DNA from: Chloroflexi bacterium 44-23
Lineage (GTDB): Bacteria > Chloroflexota > Anaerolineae > Anaerolineales > Anaerolineaceae
DNA: 64,000 bases
NCBI GenBank assembly: GCA_001899005.1
Contig: MKUW01000015.1
Location: 186,001 to 250,000 of the forward strand
Reading direction: 5' to 3'
The stretch's first letter is position 1, and every line of letters starts with the position of its first letter. Below, one piece after another: positions 31,041-39,565 of this stretch. The notes under the pieces were generated by a model. The model searched no databases. It was given only the letters and a program-made list of their open reading frames with translations, and was not told the DNA's origin. The translations under genes and the position numbers were made by a program.

Positions 31041-31514
31041 ATTTTGATTCCGTTCGAAATAAAGATTTTTAAGTATGTGTTAAATTTATCACAAAAGTAA
31101 CTTATATCAAGTGATTGTACCCTCATTTTACGTCATCTAATCACAATTAATGTCTTATTTAGCCAAGATTAATGAAAGTTAAGTATTTCTTCTCACTTAG
31201 TGAGTAAAAAATGATAAGACAATGGAGGATATGCTAATTTTTTTTTACAAAACACTTTATCCCTACCTTTTTCTATTAAGAAAACCTTTCCATATTTACC
31301 AAATCTTTCAAGTGAGGTTTCGTTTACGGTAAAATTATCCCGGGAGGCCATCGGGCTCTCTCATTTAGTTTTGCAAAACCCAGGCGTCATGCGTCATCAT
31401 TTTTTGTTATGTTTAGAATTTTTCAGAAAAAATTTTATCTACTAGTGTAAATTATCAAGATTATATGATAACGAAGGATCTGGCAACAACCCCTATCTGG
31501 TCAATGGAGGAAAT
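31041..31514. other. AT-rich spacer between rex and the GT87-like gene
   Basis: It holds a CTCAC-TTA-GTGAG palindrome at 31192-31204, flanked by GTCTTAT (31152-31158) and ATAAGAC (31214-31220), which can form a longer stem. A 33-codon ORF with a strong ribosome site follows (listed separately). The rest shows nothing recognisable. Confidence 0.5.
31231..31332 (+). CDS. Possible 33-residue leader or small membrane peptide
   Basis: ATG at 31231 has a perfect GGAGG 4 bases upstream and is open for 33 codons to TAA. The product begins MLIFFYKTLYPYLFLL and ends in a basic run (FRLR), so a short membrane helix with a positive tail is possible. Too short to judge by composition. It may be chance, or a leader for the downstream membrane glycosyltransferase. 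Confidence 0.3.
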   Translation: MLIFFYKTLYPYLFLLRKPFHIYQIFQVRFRLR

Positions 31515-33047
31515 ATGACTATCAAAAGAGATCAACCACGATTTCTAAAACAACCTCTAAGAATGTTTGGCGTCCTTATTTTAATTTTGGGAATTCTTGG
31601 CCTAACCTTGACGATTATTGTTACTCCAACTTTTGCTTCCAACTATCTCTCTCAAGACCATAATATTTCTGACAGTAGAATTGTGGAACTATTAAATTAT
31701 CGGTTAATTTCAGGATTTGTTGGGGGACTCTTGATTGTATGTGGTTTGTTATTATTGACATTAAAGAATTTGGAAAGGGTTGAAAAACTTCTTAAGAATG
31801 CTTTAAATACCTCTCCCGTAACCTGGGTTATTCTTGGGTTTTCAATTTCATATTTACTTTTTTTTGTATTTCCAATATTCATGTCTGCTCAAGTTATGCA
31901 ATTCCCGATGTATTTGCCTGCAATTGATCCAATCGGTATTGATTTAGATCAGATGCTGTTTTACAGCGAATCGTTGTTTATTAGGAAACAAACCCCTTAT
32001 GTCGGAAGTAATTTATACCCACCGCTTGCGAGCATATTGTTTGGACCTCTACTGACCATATCAATTAGCATGGCGTATAGAATAATCACCCTAATTAATG
32101 TATTTTGCTTTGCAATAATTACATATTTGTTCCCATTAAAAACAAGCAAGAATAAAAAAGCCTCATCTTTACTAATATTGTTTTTTATTACCGGAATTCT
32201 TTCTTACGGGTTTCAGTTTGAACTTGAAAGGGGCCAATTTAATGTGATTGCGATTTCCTTATGTTTTCTAGCAATTCGGATTTTCCATTTTCACTTTAGA
32301 TATCGTTACTTGGCATATTTTCTATTCACTTTGTCAGTCCAATTAAAAGTGTTCCCTCTTATTTTTATTGTTATGTTAATTAGCAACTGGCAAGATTGGA
32401 TAAATAACATCAAAAGGTTGTTGATGCTGGGCGTTGTTAATATTTCACTTTTATTTGTTTTAGGCCCACATATATTCGTTGATTTCATAAATGCGATCGC
32501 TTATCAAATTTCAACACCATATATCTGGATTGGTAACCACTCTATCCGCTCTTTCATCATATTATTATTTGGACCAGATTATAAATATTCGGGTTTAATC
32601 CAAATTATGCTGCTTGCTATTGTTGCTTTTTGTATATTATTGGTAATCTATCAAGCATATCGGAACAAACAGAAGGGAATAAACTTCGTTTTGCTTCTTG
32701 CTTGCACTTTGGGAGCGTTGTTGATTCCTTCTGTAAGTCACGATTACACATTGTCAATTCTTGTGGCACCAGTCACCATGGTATTCATGGAATATGAATT
32801 TTTAGGAAAAATCGGTAATCCTCGTCTGAATAAATTATTTATAGTTTTACTGCTCATTTTTTCTATTACTTATTCCTCTACTCTATTTTCATATACTTAT
32901 GCACAACTTTTTCCATTCAGCTATGAATCCATACTGACAAATAAATTTCCTGCATTGTTTATCATGCTTTTGGCAACAACACTTCTTTCATTAATGTTAA
33001 ATCCAATCCGCAAAGGGCCAACAGGCAGTTTAAATCTTTCCGATTGA
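31515..33047 (+). CDS. GT87/DUF2029-like polytopic membrane glycosyltransferase
   Basis: A 510-residue protein with about 11-13 hydrophobic helices. The first is at residues 18-38. An extracytoplasmic loop carries acidic residues ('DPIGIDLDQMLFYSE', with D typical of GT-C catalytic loops), and 'LYPPLASILFGPL', 'ERGQFNVIAISL' and 'SVQLKVFPLIF' resemble GT87/DUF2029 signatures. Such enzymes transfer mannose or arabinose units from polyprenyl donors outside the membrane. The coding DNA is clearly more AT-rich than its neighbours. AATGGAGGAAAT precedes the ATG. It appears monocistronic. Confidence 0.75.
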   Translation: MTIKRDQPRFLKQPLRMFGVLILILGILGLTLTIIVTPTFASNYLSQDHNISDSRIVELLNYRLISGFVGGLLIVCGLLLLTLKNLERVEKLLKNALNTSPVTWVILGFSISYLLFFVFPIFMSAQVMQFPMYLPAIDPIGIDLDQMLFYSESLFIRKQTPYVGSNLYPPLASILFGPLLTISISMAYRIITLINVFCFAIITYLFPLKTSKNKKASSLLILFFITGILSYGFQFELERGQFNVIAISLCFLAIRIFHFHFRYRYLAYFLFTLSVQLKVFPLIFIVMLISNWQDWINNIKRLLMLGVVNISLLFVLGPHIFVDFINAIAYQISTPYIWIGNHSIRSFIILLFGPDYKYSGLIQIMLLAIVAFCILLVIYQAYRNKQKGINFVLLLACTLGALLIPSVSHDYTLSILVAPVTMVFMEYEFLGKIGNPRLNKLFIVLLLIFSITYSSTLFSYTYAQLFPFSYESILTNKFPALFIMLLATTLLSLMLNPIRKGPTGSLNLSD

Positions 33048-33161
33048 TGGATCATCATGCTTGAACTAACAAAATTGACTTTCGATTAGACCAACCTTTT
33101 TGCCATTTTCATACATTTATTCACTTAACATAGATAATCTAAATTGGCTCTTGTTAAATAC

Positions 33162-33196
33162 AAAAAACACCACTTGGATTTTGGTGGTGTTTTTGT
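33162..33196. terminator. Bidirectional intrinsic terminator
   Basis: AAAAACACCAC (33163-33173) pairs with GTGGTGTTTTT (33184-33194) around a 10-base loop, between the convergent GT87-like and yugP-like genes. Confidence 0.9.
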
Positions 33197-33213
33197 ATTT
33201 CTGTAATGAAATT

Positions 33214-33909
33214 CTAGCGTCTTCGCGAACCGGTTAACAAAAATACGTAGTAGAGTAAAGTGGAAATTGCTTGAATGGCTGCCGCAACGTAAGTAAGGGC
33301 AGCTGCATCCAGTACACTTTTTATTCCTTTTGATTCTTCAAGGTAAATCATTCCCGAATTAGACAGCCAGGCTTTAGCGCGGTTGCTTGCATTAAATTCG
33401 ACAGGCAACGTTACTAAAGCAAATAAGGCAGTTGCTGCAAATAGAATAACGCCTGCCCAAGCCAGGTTTTGAAAATTTAATAAAAGACCGGCAATGAAGA
33501 TTATCGGCCCCAGCCAACTTCCCAACTGAACACTTGGAACCATCGCAGATCGTATCTTCAACGCAAAATAATTTTCACTATCTTGTAATGCATGTCCTGC
33601 TTCGTGGGCAGCAACGCCTGCAGAAGCGATACTATTGCCCTGGTAAATTTCCGGGCTTAAACGCAATGTTTTCGAACGTGGATCGTAATTATCCGTTAAG
33701 AATCCCCGTGTTTGTTCAATGTTGACGTCATTCAAGCCATTCGAATCCAACATTTTGCGAGCGACTTGAGCACCGGTATAGCCAGTGGTTGTCCGTATTT
33801 GCGAATATTTTTTTAAAGCTCCCTTAACTTTTATTTGAGCCCAAAATCCCAGTAAAAGAGCTGGTAGACTGAATAGCAGATATAAGCCATAGCCGCCAAA
33901 CCCGATCAT
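33214..33909 (-). CDS. YugP-like membrane zinc metallopeptidase
   Basis: A 231-residue protein with a membrane helix at 5-25, the zinc site 'GVAAHEAGHALQD' (HExxH), and further helices at about 133-170 and 205-225. The text 'GYTGAQVARKMLDSNGL' and 'FLTDNYDPRSKTLRLSPEIY' is characteristic of the YugP (DUF2228-like) neutral zinc metallopeptidases. It probably cleaves membrane or membrane-near proteins; no substrate is known to me. The gene is monocistronic. Confidence 0.9.
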   Translation of the reverse strand: MIGFGGYGLYLLFSLPALLLGFWAQIKVKGALKKYSQIRTTTGYTGAQVARKMLDSNGLNDVNIEQTRGFLTDNYDPRSKTLRLSPEIYQGNSIASAGVAAHEAGHALQDSENYFALKIRSAMVPSVQLGSWLGPIIFIAGLLLNFQNLAWAGVILFAATALFALVTLPVEFNASNRAKAWLSNSGMIYLEESKGIKSVLDAAALTYVAAAIQAISTLLYYVFLLTGSRRR

Positions 33910-34008
33910 GTATATTACCTCTTTCTTAATGAAAATAACCTTTATAGAAGTATATTGAATAATTATTAAGATTGTTTAATAGATTTATCAGTTTTTTATA
34001 TACTTTTG

Positions 34009-34080
34009 TGCGCCTGCCGAGACTCGAACTCGGACTTCTGCCTTCGGAGGGCAACGTGATGTCCATTTCACTACAGGCGC
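34009..34080 (-). tRNA. tRNA-Arg (anticodon CCG)
   Basis: The acceptor stem is GCGCCTG/CAGGCGC with discriminator A. The anticodon stem TTGCC/GGCAG encloses CTCCGAA, giving CCG. The T-loop is GTTCGAGTC. CCA is not encoded. The 72-base length is slightly short in the D-loop. Confidence 0.92.
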
Positions 34081-34205
34081 AAATTCTAATAAATTGTTGC
34101 AGAATTGTGTGGTTTATTTTACCATGACCGCCCGATAATAAAATTTTTCTAACGGTATTTTGTGTAACTAATAGCAGATTGGGGATACAGAAAATGTGTA
34201 ATTAT

Positions 34206-35216
34206 CTAGGAAAAAACAGTACCAATCGCATCCCGATCTGGTCGTCTGAGAACTTTTTTCCCCTCCGAAGAAAGAAAATAGACCTGGCTACCCGGATCCT
34301 CAACCTTGCCAATAATGCTGGCCAGGATTCCCTTCTCATTTAAAAAATTAACCAATCCCAGGCTCTTTAGTGGGTCAACAGCAGCAACTAAAGCGCCGGA
34401 TGAAATTGTATTTAAGGGGTTAATGTCGAAATGCTTACATATTTTTTTGGAAAGCTCCGATATTAAAATATTTTGTGGGATAAATTGTATTAATTTATTA
34501 GTTGCAATTGATAGTTCCCATAAGGTGGCTGCCAGACCGCCTTCAGTCGGATCGTGCATGGCTCGAACCCCGCCAAAAGATAATGCGCTTCTGGCAGCAG
34601 AGTAAATACCAATACCTGGATTATATAAATAATCCTTAGCTTCTTCCAATTCTTCCCGGTTGATTATTCCTGACAGTTCTGACTCAAACTCCAGGGCTAA
34701 AATGGCGGTTGTTTCAATTGCCAATTCTTTTATTAGAACGATGTCATCGCCCGATTGGATCATTGCTGGGGAGATAAAATCTTCTTTGGCAACCTCACCT
34801 AATAAAGTAGCAGAAATGATTGGCCGGTCAAAATTGTGTGTAATTTCAGTGTGCCCGCCAATGAAAGAAATTCCCATTTCCTGGCAGGCCGTAAATAATT
34901 GCGTAACAATATTATTAACCAGGTGCTCATCAGTCTTATTCTCGGGAAGAAGAATACTGGCTGAAAGCCATTTCGGGGAAGCACCGGTCGTGACAATATC
35001 ATTTACATTAACCTGGACAGCGTACCAACCAATATTCTTCGTTGCAAATGTGATTGGATCTGTTTTTACTATCAGATATTTATCACCGAAATCAATAACA
35101 GCACAATCTAAACCAATTCCAGGGCCCACAATAACACGTGAGTCTAAGATAGGCGCTAATTTGACTATCCGGTCAGCAATTTCAGGTGGTAATTTCCCTA
35201 CTGGCAACGCATTCAT
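34206..35216 (-). CDS. HypE/AIR-synthase (PurM)-superfamily protein
   Basis: A 336-residue protein with the PurM-like fold. Features are 'VGPGIGLDCAVIDFG', 'IVKTDPITFATKNIGWYAVQVNVNDIVTTGASPKWLSAS', 'FIGGHTEIT', and the C-terminal half with 'MHDPTEGGLAATLWEL' and 'SSGALVAAVDP'. It resembles HypE-type ATP-dependent dehydratases but lacks the HypE C-terminal Pro-Arg-Ile-Cys tail that carries the carbamoyl group, so hydrogenase maturation is not supported. I start at the ATG at 35216, which has CGGAG 8 bases upstream; an ATG at 35255 lacks one. The reaction is unknown. Confidence 0.8.
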   Translation of the reverse strand: MNALPVGKLPPEIADRIVKLAPILDSRVIVGPGIGLDCAVIDFGDKYLIVKTDPITFATKNIGWYAVQVNVNDIVTTGASPKWLSASILLPENKTDEHLVNNIVTQLFTACQEMGISFIGGHTEITHNFDRPIISATLLGEVAKEDFISPAMIQSGDDIVLIKELAIETTAILALEFESELSGIINREELEEAKDYLYNPGIGIYSAARSALSFGGVRAMHDPTEGGLAATLWELSIATNKLIQFIPQNILISELSKKICKHFDINPLNTISSGALVAAVDPLKSLGLVNFLNEKGILASIIGKVEDPGSQVYFLSSEGKKVLRRPDRDAIGTVFS

Positions 35217-35829
35217 TAATTTCTCCGCTGGGTGCACCCACATGGACCCACCCATAAATTAAATTATCTTCTAAATAAAAAAGTTGAATTTCAGGAGGAG
35301 ACAATACGAAATTTTTTAATCTTTGCCCACATTACAACAAACTAAACGGTGGAGGGCTTTAAAATTTTGGCGCAAATCAACAGATTATTTATAATTTCTT
35401 CAATGCCCAAATCTGGGTTGATGACCAAATGAATTGTATCGTGTTTCTATTATTTTTCAAATTTTTAAGGCCCAACACCAAAAAGAATAGATTTCTGAAG
35501 TAATTTCAGTAAACTTCAAAGAACAGGCATTTGCGAGAAAATTCTAAATTCGTAACCGGATCATTCACATTTATTTTTTTGTCGTTTTAGAGATGAAGAG
35601 TATGCACCTGCCGGGTTATTCTTTTTTGAATTAGCGTAAATGAAGCGGGAAAGTTAACCAAAATTAAATACATTTAGTATCAGCAGAAAATGTGGTCGCA
35701 ATAGCACAGGCTGGACGGTTTGTCACTAATTGTGAAAACCTGTCTTATAATTGGTTCGGAACACAATTAAAGATGTGCTTGTGTTCTAAATAATTTATTT
35801 TTTACAATAATGAAGAATTAAGGGTGACA
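35217..35829. other. 600-base spacer without a recognised gene
   Basis: No frame with a ribosome site was found. A TCAC-TAATT-GTGA palindrome at 35723-35735 lies just upstream of a TATAAT (35746-35751). These could form an operator-promoter for the histidine phosphatase gene, but no -35 is evident. Confidence 0.4.
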
Positions 35830-36579
35830 ATGCAAATATACTTTATTCGTCATGCACAATCAGAAAATAACCACCTTTATGATATAGGTGGGCCTGTGGA
35901 TGGACGTAGTGAAGATCCGGACTTAACTCCAAAAGGAGAAAAACAACTGGAAGCGCTTCGGAAATTCTTTTCCCCATCCGTGGATCTGCCTATTAACAAA
36001 TTGGATACCGAAAAGGATCCGCAAAATCGGTTAGGTTTCCGTTTTTCACACCTTTATGCCAGCCCGATGATCCGTGCAGTCAAGACCGGTTGGGCGGTAG
36101 CTTCACTTTTTAATTTACCTTTACAATTGTGGATCGATATACATGAGACTGGGGGAATTTTCTTGGACAATAAAGATGAAGATCCAATAATCTTGCCCGG
36201 AAAGAATTCCAATTATTTTACGAAGACCTTTCCAGGAATCTTGCTGGACGAAGGGATTACCTATCAAGGTTGGTGGAACAAGCCTATTGAGACAAGGGAA
36301 GAACGCCCTACTCGCGCAAAACGAGTTTGGGACCGTATTTTATCTACCCATATGCCAGATGACTCAATCGCACTTTTCAGCCATGGTGGATTTTACAACC
36401 ACTTACTGACGGCCGTTCTTGGTCTCTATCCTCTGGAAACTGATTATGTGAAAGAAAAGTTTTTCTTTGAGTTAAATAACACTGGAATTACGCGTATAGA
36501 TGTGGACTTTGAAAAGGAGAAAGTCAGAATTTTATACAACAATAAAGTCGATTTTTTGCCCAATGATTTGATCACTTAA
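35830..36579 (+). CDS. Histidine phosphatase (phosphoglycerate-mutase-like) family protein
   Basis: A 249-residue protein with the catalytic 'FIRHAQSENN' at the N-terminus, a second Arg in 'LYASPMIRAVKTG', and the second catalytic His in 'ALFSHGGFYNHLL'. A long insert separates the two halves. The family covers phosphoglycerate mutases and many broad phosphatases; the substrate is not predictable. The start is the ATG at 35830 with AAGGGTG upstream, and the GTG 6 bases earlier is less likely. Confidence 0.9.
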   Translation: MQIYFIRHAQSENNHLYDIGGPVDGRSEDPDLTPKGEKQLEALRKFFSPSVDLPINKLDTEKDPQNRLGFRFSHLYASPMIRAVKTGWAVASLFNLPLQLWIDIHETGGIFLDNKDEDPIILPGKNSNYFTKTFPGILLDEGITYQGWWNKPIETREERPTRAKRVWDRILSTHMPDDSIALFSHGGFYNHLLTAVLGLYPLETDYVKEKFFFELNNTGITRIDVDFEKEKVRILYNNKVDFLPNDLIT

Positions 36580-36889
36580 CGCCTGATATCAGGATTGTAC
36601 AGATAAATGGGTATTTTAATGTGCTTAAAGGCTACTTCAAATACTTATTGAATGAGAAAATTAAGTTTCCCGTGATTGATTAAATTGTCTATTTGAAATA
36701 ACGTACCCAACTATGCTTACTAAAGCAACTTTGTTTGAAAGACAAATATCCATATTAGATAGGCTTAAATAAAGTACCGTAATCATTTAACTATCCACAT
36801 CAGAATATACTCGTTATAATACTGAAATTACCGTAGCATTTTAATCATTTTTGGAGGTGATCCCGAAAAATTGTACTTTACAAAAGGTT
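36580..36889. other. Upstream spacer of glmS
   Basis: No gene seen. A TATAAT at 36815-36820 is a plausible -10 for the glmS transcript, with a poor -35. It would place the start about 70 bases before the ribozyme cleavage site. Confidence 0.4.
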
Positions 36890-37043
36890 AGGAAAGCGCA
36901 TGGACCATTGCCGAATGGTTGACGAGGAAGAAGGTTCCCCAAAGCGATTTGGGGTTAACCGTAAATTGAGTGTTTAGATTATTTTACGGGAAAATCGAAA
37001 GGTCAGCGGATGCCTTCCAGGTGCGAGTCACCTGTACCTACAC
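36890..37043 (+). ncRNA. glmS ribozyme (glucosamine-6-phosphate-activated)
   Basis: Directly upstream of glmS the leader has the glmS-ribozyme landmarks in order. These are AGCGC at the cleavage site (predicted cut between A36895 and G36896), an ACCATT/AATGGT stem, 'GGTTGACGAGGA' (36917-36928), a CCCC-AAA/TTT-GGGG hairpin (36937-36954), a CCGTAAA/TTTACGG stem (36959-36989), 'ATCGAAAGG', 'CAGCGGATGCCTTCC' (37004-37018), and a GGTG/CACC-closed hairpin. In known members glucosamine-6-phosphate acts as cofactor for self-cleavage, which lowers glmS mRNA. This provides feedback control of the downstream gene. Confidence 0.92.
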
Positions 37044-37095
37044 CTTAAATTAAAATAAATTTTAGATAACTTTGCTATTTAATTGGAGTAGGCAT

Positions 37096-38937
37096 ATGTG
37101 TGGAATTGTTGGCTATATCGGAGATCGCGATGCGACTCCGATCATTATCAACGGATTAAAAAAACTGGAATACCGCGGGTATGATTCTGCGGGGATTGCA
37201 GTTTTGCAAAATGGGAAAATTGAGGTCCGACGTGACGCCGGAAAACTAAGAAAATTAACCGCAATTGTTGATATGCAACCATTAGCTGGCAATTTGGGCA
37301 TAGGTCATACCCGCTGGGCAACGCATGGCATGCCAACGGCAAATAATGCGCATCCTCACATTGGCAGTACCGGTGAAGTCGTTGTGGTTCATAATGGTAT
37401 CGTTGAAAATTATCTGGAACTTAAAGAAGAATTAAGGTCAGAGGGGGTGGAATTTAAAACTGATACGGATACGGAAACAATTGTCCATTTGATTGAATTA
37501 AATTTATCCTCTGGCCTCAACTTTGAAAATGCGACACTGGCAGCTCTGAAACGATTAAAAGGCGCACACGGAATTGTTACTTTTTCAACTCGTGAACCGG
37601 ATAAGATCATCGCTGCCCGAATTGGAAACGCTGGCGGAGTAGTTATAGGCTTGGGAGAAAATGAGAATTTTATTGCTTCGGATATCCCGGCGATCCTTGA
37701 GCACACCCGACGTGTAATCTTTTTAGAATCGGAACAAATTGTCCTGCTCGGTCGTGATCAGATAACAATTAAGGATTTTGATGGGGCGGTTCTTCATCCT
37801 GAAATACAAATTATCTCCTGGGATCCTGTTTCAGCGGAAAAAGGGGAATACCGTCATTTTATGTACAAGGAAATTCATGAGCAGGTACGATCCTTGACGG
37901 ATACTCTGGCTGGCAGAGTAGATTTCGAAAACGGATTCATTCAATTGCCGGAACTCAATCTGACAGCTGAAAATGCAAAATCTTTTCAACGAATAATTAT
38001 CACAGCTTGCGGTACTGCAGCATATGCAGGAATGGTCGGAAAATTATTAATTGAACAAATTGCCCGGATACCGGTGGAAGTGGATATTGCTTCAGAATTT
38101 CGATACAGGGACCCGATTATTGATGAAACCACGTTGGTGATTGCAATCAGCCAATCAGGTGAAACAGCAGATACTCTGGCAGCAATGGAGCTCGCGAAAC
38201 GAAAAAGGGCTACTTTATGGTCAATTGTAAATGTATTGGGTTCGCAAGCGACGCGCCTCTCTGATGGGTTTATTTCGATGCAAACTGGGCCGGAGATTGG
38301 AGTAGCTTCAACAAAAGCATTTACAGCCCCATTGGTGGATTTATACATGATCGCGCTCCTGTTAGCAGACATGCGAGGCACCATTTCAAAAGAGAAACGA
38401 AAACAATTGGTTAGCGATTTACGGCTCGTACCTGCGCTTGTAGGACAGGTTCTCGAGCTCGATAAAGATATCATGAATATTGCAAAAGAATTTAAGTACA
38501 TGCGTAATACTTTTTATCTCGGTAGAGGGATTAATATGCCCATTGCTTATGAAGGTGCGCTTAAGTTGAAAGAAATTTCTTATATTCACGCTGAAGCGTA
38601 CCCGGCCGGCGAAATGAAACATGGTCCAATAGCATTGGTGGATCGAGATTTTCCAGTTCTGGCTATTGTTCCAAAGGATCCCTGGTATGAAAAAATGATT
38701 AGTCAAATCGAGCAAGTAAATGCTCGTGGTGGTTCTGTTTTGGCAGTGGCCACGAAAGGTGATGAACGCATCAAAGAGTTAGCGGATCACATTTTCTGGA
38801 TACCTGAGACACCCTGGCTGCTCAGTCCTGTGATTGCTGTTATCCCACTACAACTATTTGCATACCATATTGCCTCATTACGAGGCTTGGATGTTGATCA
38901 ACCACGCAATTTAGCCAAATCGGTTACCGTGGAATAA
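37096..38937 (+). CDS. glmS: Glutamine-fructose-6-phosphate aminotransferase GlmS
   Basis: A 613-residue enzyme. After Met removal Cys1 of 'MCGIVGYIG' is the glutaminase nucleophile. The N-terminal Ntn domain (about 1-240) has 'GIGHTRWATHG' and 'VVVHNGIVENY', and two SIS domains follow ('ITACGTAAYAGMVGK', 'AISQSGETADTLAAMELAK', 'GRGINMPIAYEGALKLKEISYIHAEAYPAGEMKHGP'). The C-terminus 'DVDQPRNLAKSVTVE' is canonical. It makes glucosamine-6-phosphate for peptidoglycan. I start at MCGIVGY, since Cys must follow Met; an upstream in-frame start would block maturation. It is controlled by the ribozyme in its leader. Confidence 0.98.
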   Translation: MCGIVGYIGDRDATPIIINGLKKLEYRGYDSAGIAVLQNGKIEVRRDAGKLRKLTAIVDMQPLAGNLGIGHTRWATHGMPTANNAHPHIGSTGEVVVVHNGIVENYLELKEELRSEGVEFKTDTDTETIVHLIELNLSSGLNFENATLAALKRLKGAHGIVTFSTREPDKIIAARIGNAGGVVIGLGENENFIASDIPAILEHTRRVIFLESEQIVLLGRDQITIKDFDGAVLHPEIQIISWDPVSAEKGEYRHFMYKEIHEQVRSLTDTLAGRVDFENGFIQLPELNLTAENAKSFQRIIITACGTAAYAGMVGKLLIEQIARIPVEVDIASEFRYRDPIIDETTLVIAISQSGETADTLAAMELAKRKRATLWSIVNVLGSQATRLSDGFISMQTGPEIGVASTKAFTAPLVDLYMIALLLADMRGTISKEKRKQLVSDLRLVPALVGQVLELDKDIMNIAKEFKYMRNTFYLGRGINMPIAYEGALKLKEISYIHAEAYPAGEMKHGPIALVDRDFPVLAIVPKDPWYEKMISQIEQVNARGGSVLAVATKGDERIKELADHIFWIPETPWLLSPVIAVIPLQLFAYHIASLRGLDVDQPRNLAKSVTVE

Positions 38938-38944
38938 TGAATAC

Positions 38945-39544
38945 TTATTGGTTACGAGAAATCCAGCTCTCCAAATTAGCCGGTTGTTGAAAAGTCTGTA
39001 AACTGCTCAGTAGCAACGCGGGCTCTTTTTCGATTACCATCAACACTTTGTGTTGATCGTAAATAAAATTCTCTGCGAGTGCATGATTGACGAGCGCAAT
39101 TAATGGGTCGTAATAATTGCTTGTGTTTAAAAGACCGATAGGTTTATGATGGATCCCGATTTGAGCCCATGTTAATGTTTCGAACAACTCATCAAAGGTT
39201 CCAAAACCGCCAGGTAATGCAATAAACGCATCTGCCATTTCGCTCATTCGTGCTTTTCTCGTTTGGATATGATTCACAACTTCCAGGCGTGAAAGGTGGC
39301 TATGAATAAGTTGGCCTTGATTTAGATTATCCGGAACAATTCCAATTACCACCCCGCCAGCTTCCAGAGCGCCATCTGCCAATGCGCCCATCAGCCCCGT
39401 TTTCCCTGCGCCATAAACAATTTCGATTGCATTTTCTGCGAGCAATTTGCCGGTTTGGTAGGCAGCCTGATAGAAATCAGATTTCACCCCATCTGCTGAG
39501 CCACAATAAACACAAATTCTTCTAATGTTATTTTTAGCAACCAC
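38945..39544 (-). CDS. LOG family protein (TIGR00730 Rossmann-fold nucleotide hydrolase)
   Basis: A 199-residue protein with 'ICVYCGSADGVKSDF' at the N-terminus and the diagnostic 'PGGFGTFDELFETLTWAQIGIHHKPIGLLN' (PGGxGTxxE). LOG proteins hydrolyse nucleoside 5'-monophosphates, releasing the base, and make cytokinins in some organisms. The bacterial role is usually nucleotide clean-up. It converges closely (7 bases) with glmS and sits 21 bases downstream of the ATP-cone/kinase gene, probably in one transcript. Confidence 0.92.
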   Translation of the reverse strand: MVAKNNIRRICVYCGSADGVKSDFYQAAYQTGKLLAENAIEIVYGAGKTGLMGALADGALEAGGVVIGIVPDNLNQGQLIHSHLSRLEVVNHIQTRKARMSEMADAFIALPGGFGTFDELFETLTWAQIGIHHKPIGLLNTSNYYDPLIALVNHALAENFIYDQHKVLMVIEKEPALLLSSLQTFQQPANLESWISRNQ

Positions 39545-39565
39545 TATTTAATCTCATATTCTTTC

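Noticed and set aside
31041-31514. Rex operator upstream of rex
   Set aside because: Only single half-sites such as TCACAAA were found; no TTGTGAA-N4-TTCACAA-like palindrome.
34206-35255. Hydrogenase maturation cluster
   Set aside because: No other hyp or hydrogenase genes, and the HypE C-terminal Cys motif is missing.
35824-35829. GTG start for the histidine phosphatase
   Set aside because: The ATG 6 bases on has better spacing from AAGGGTG, and the family starts within a few residues of RHxxS.
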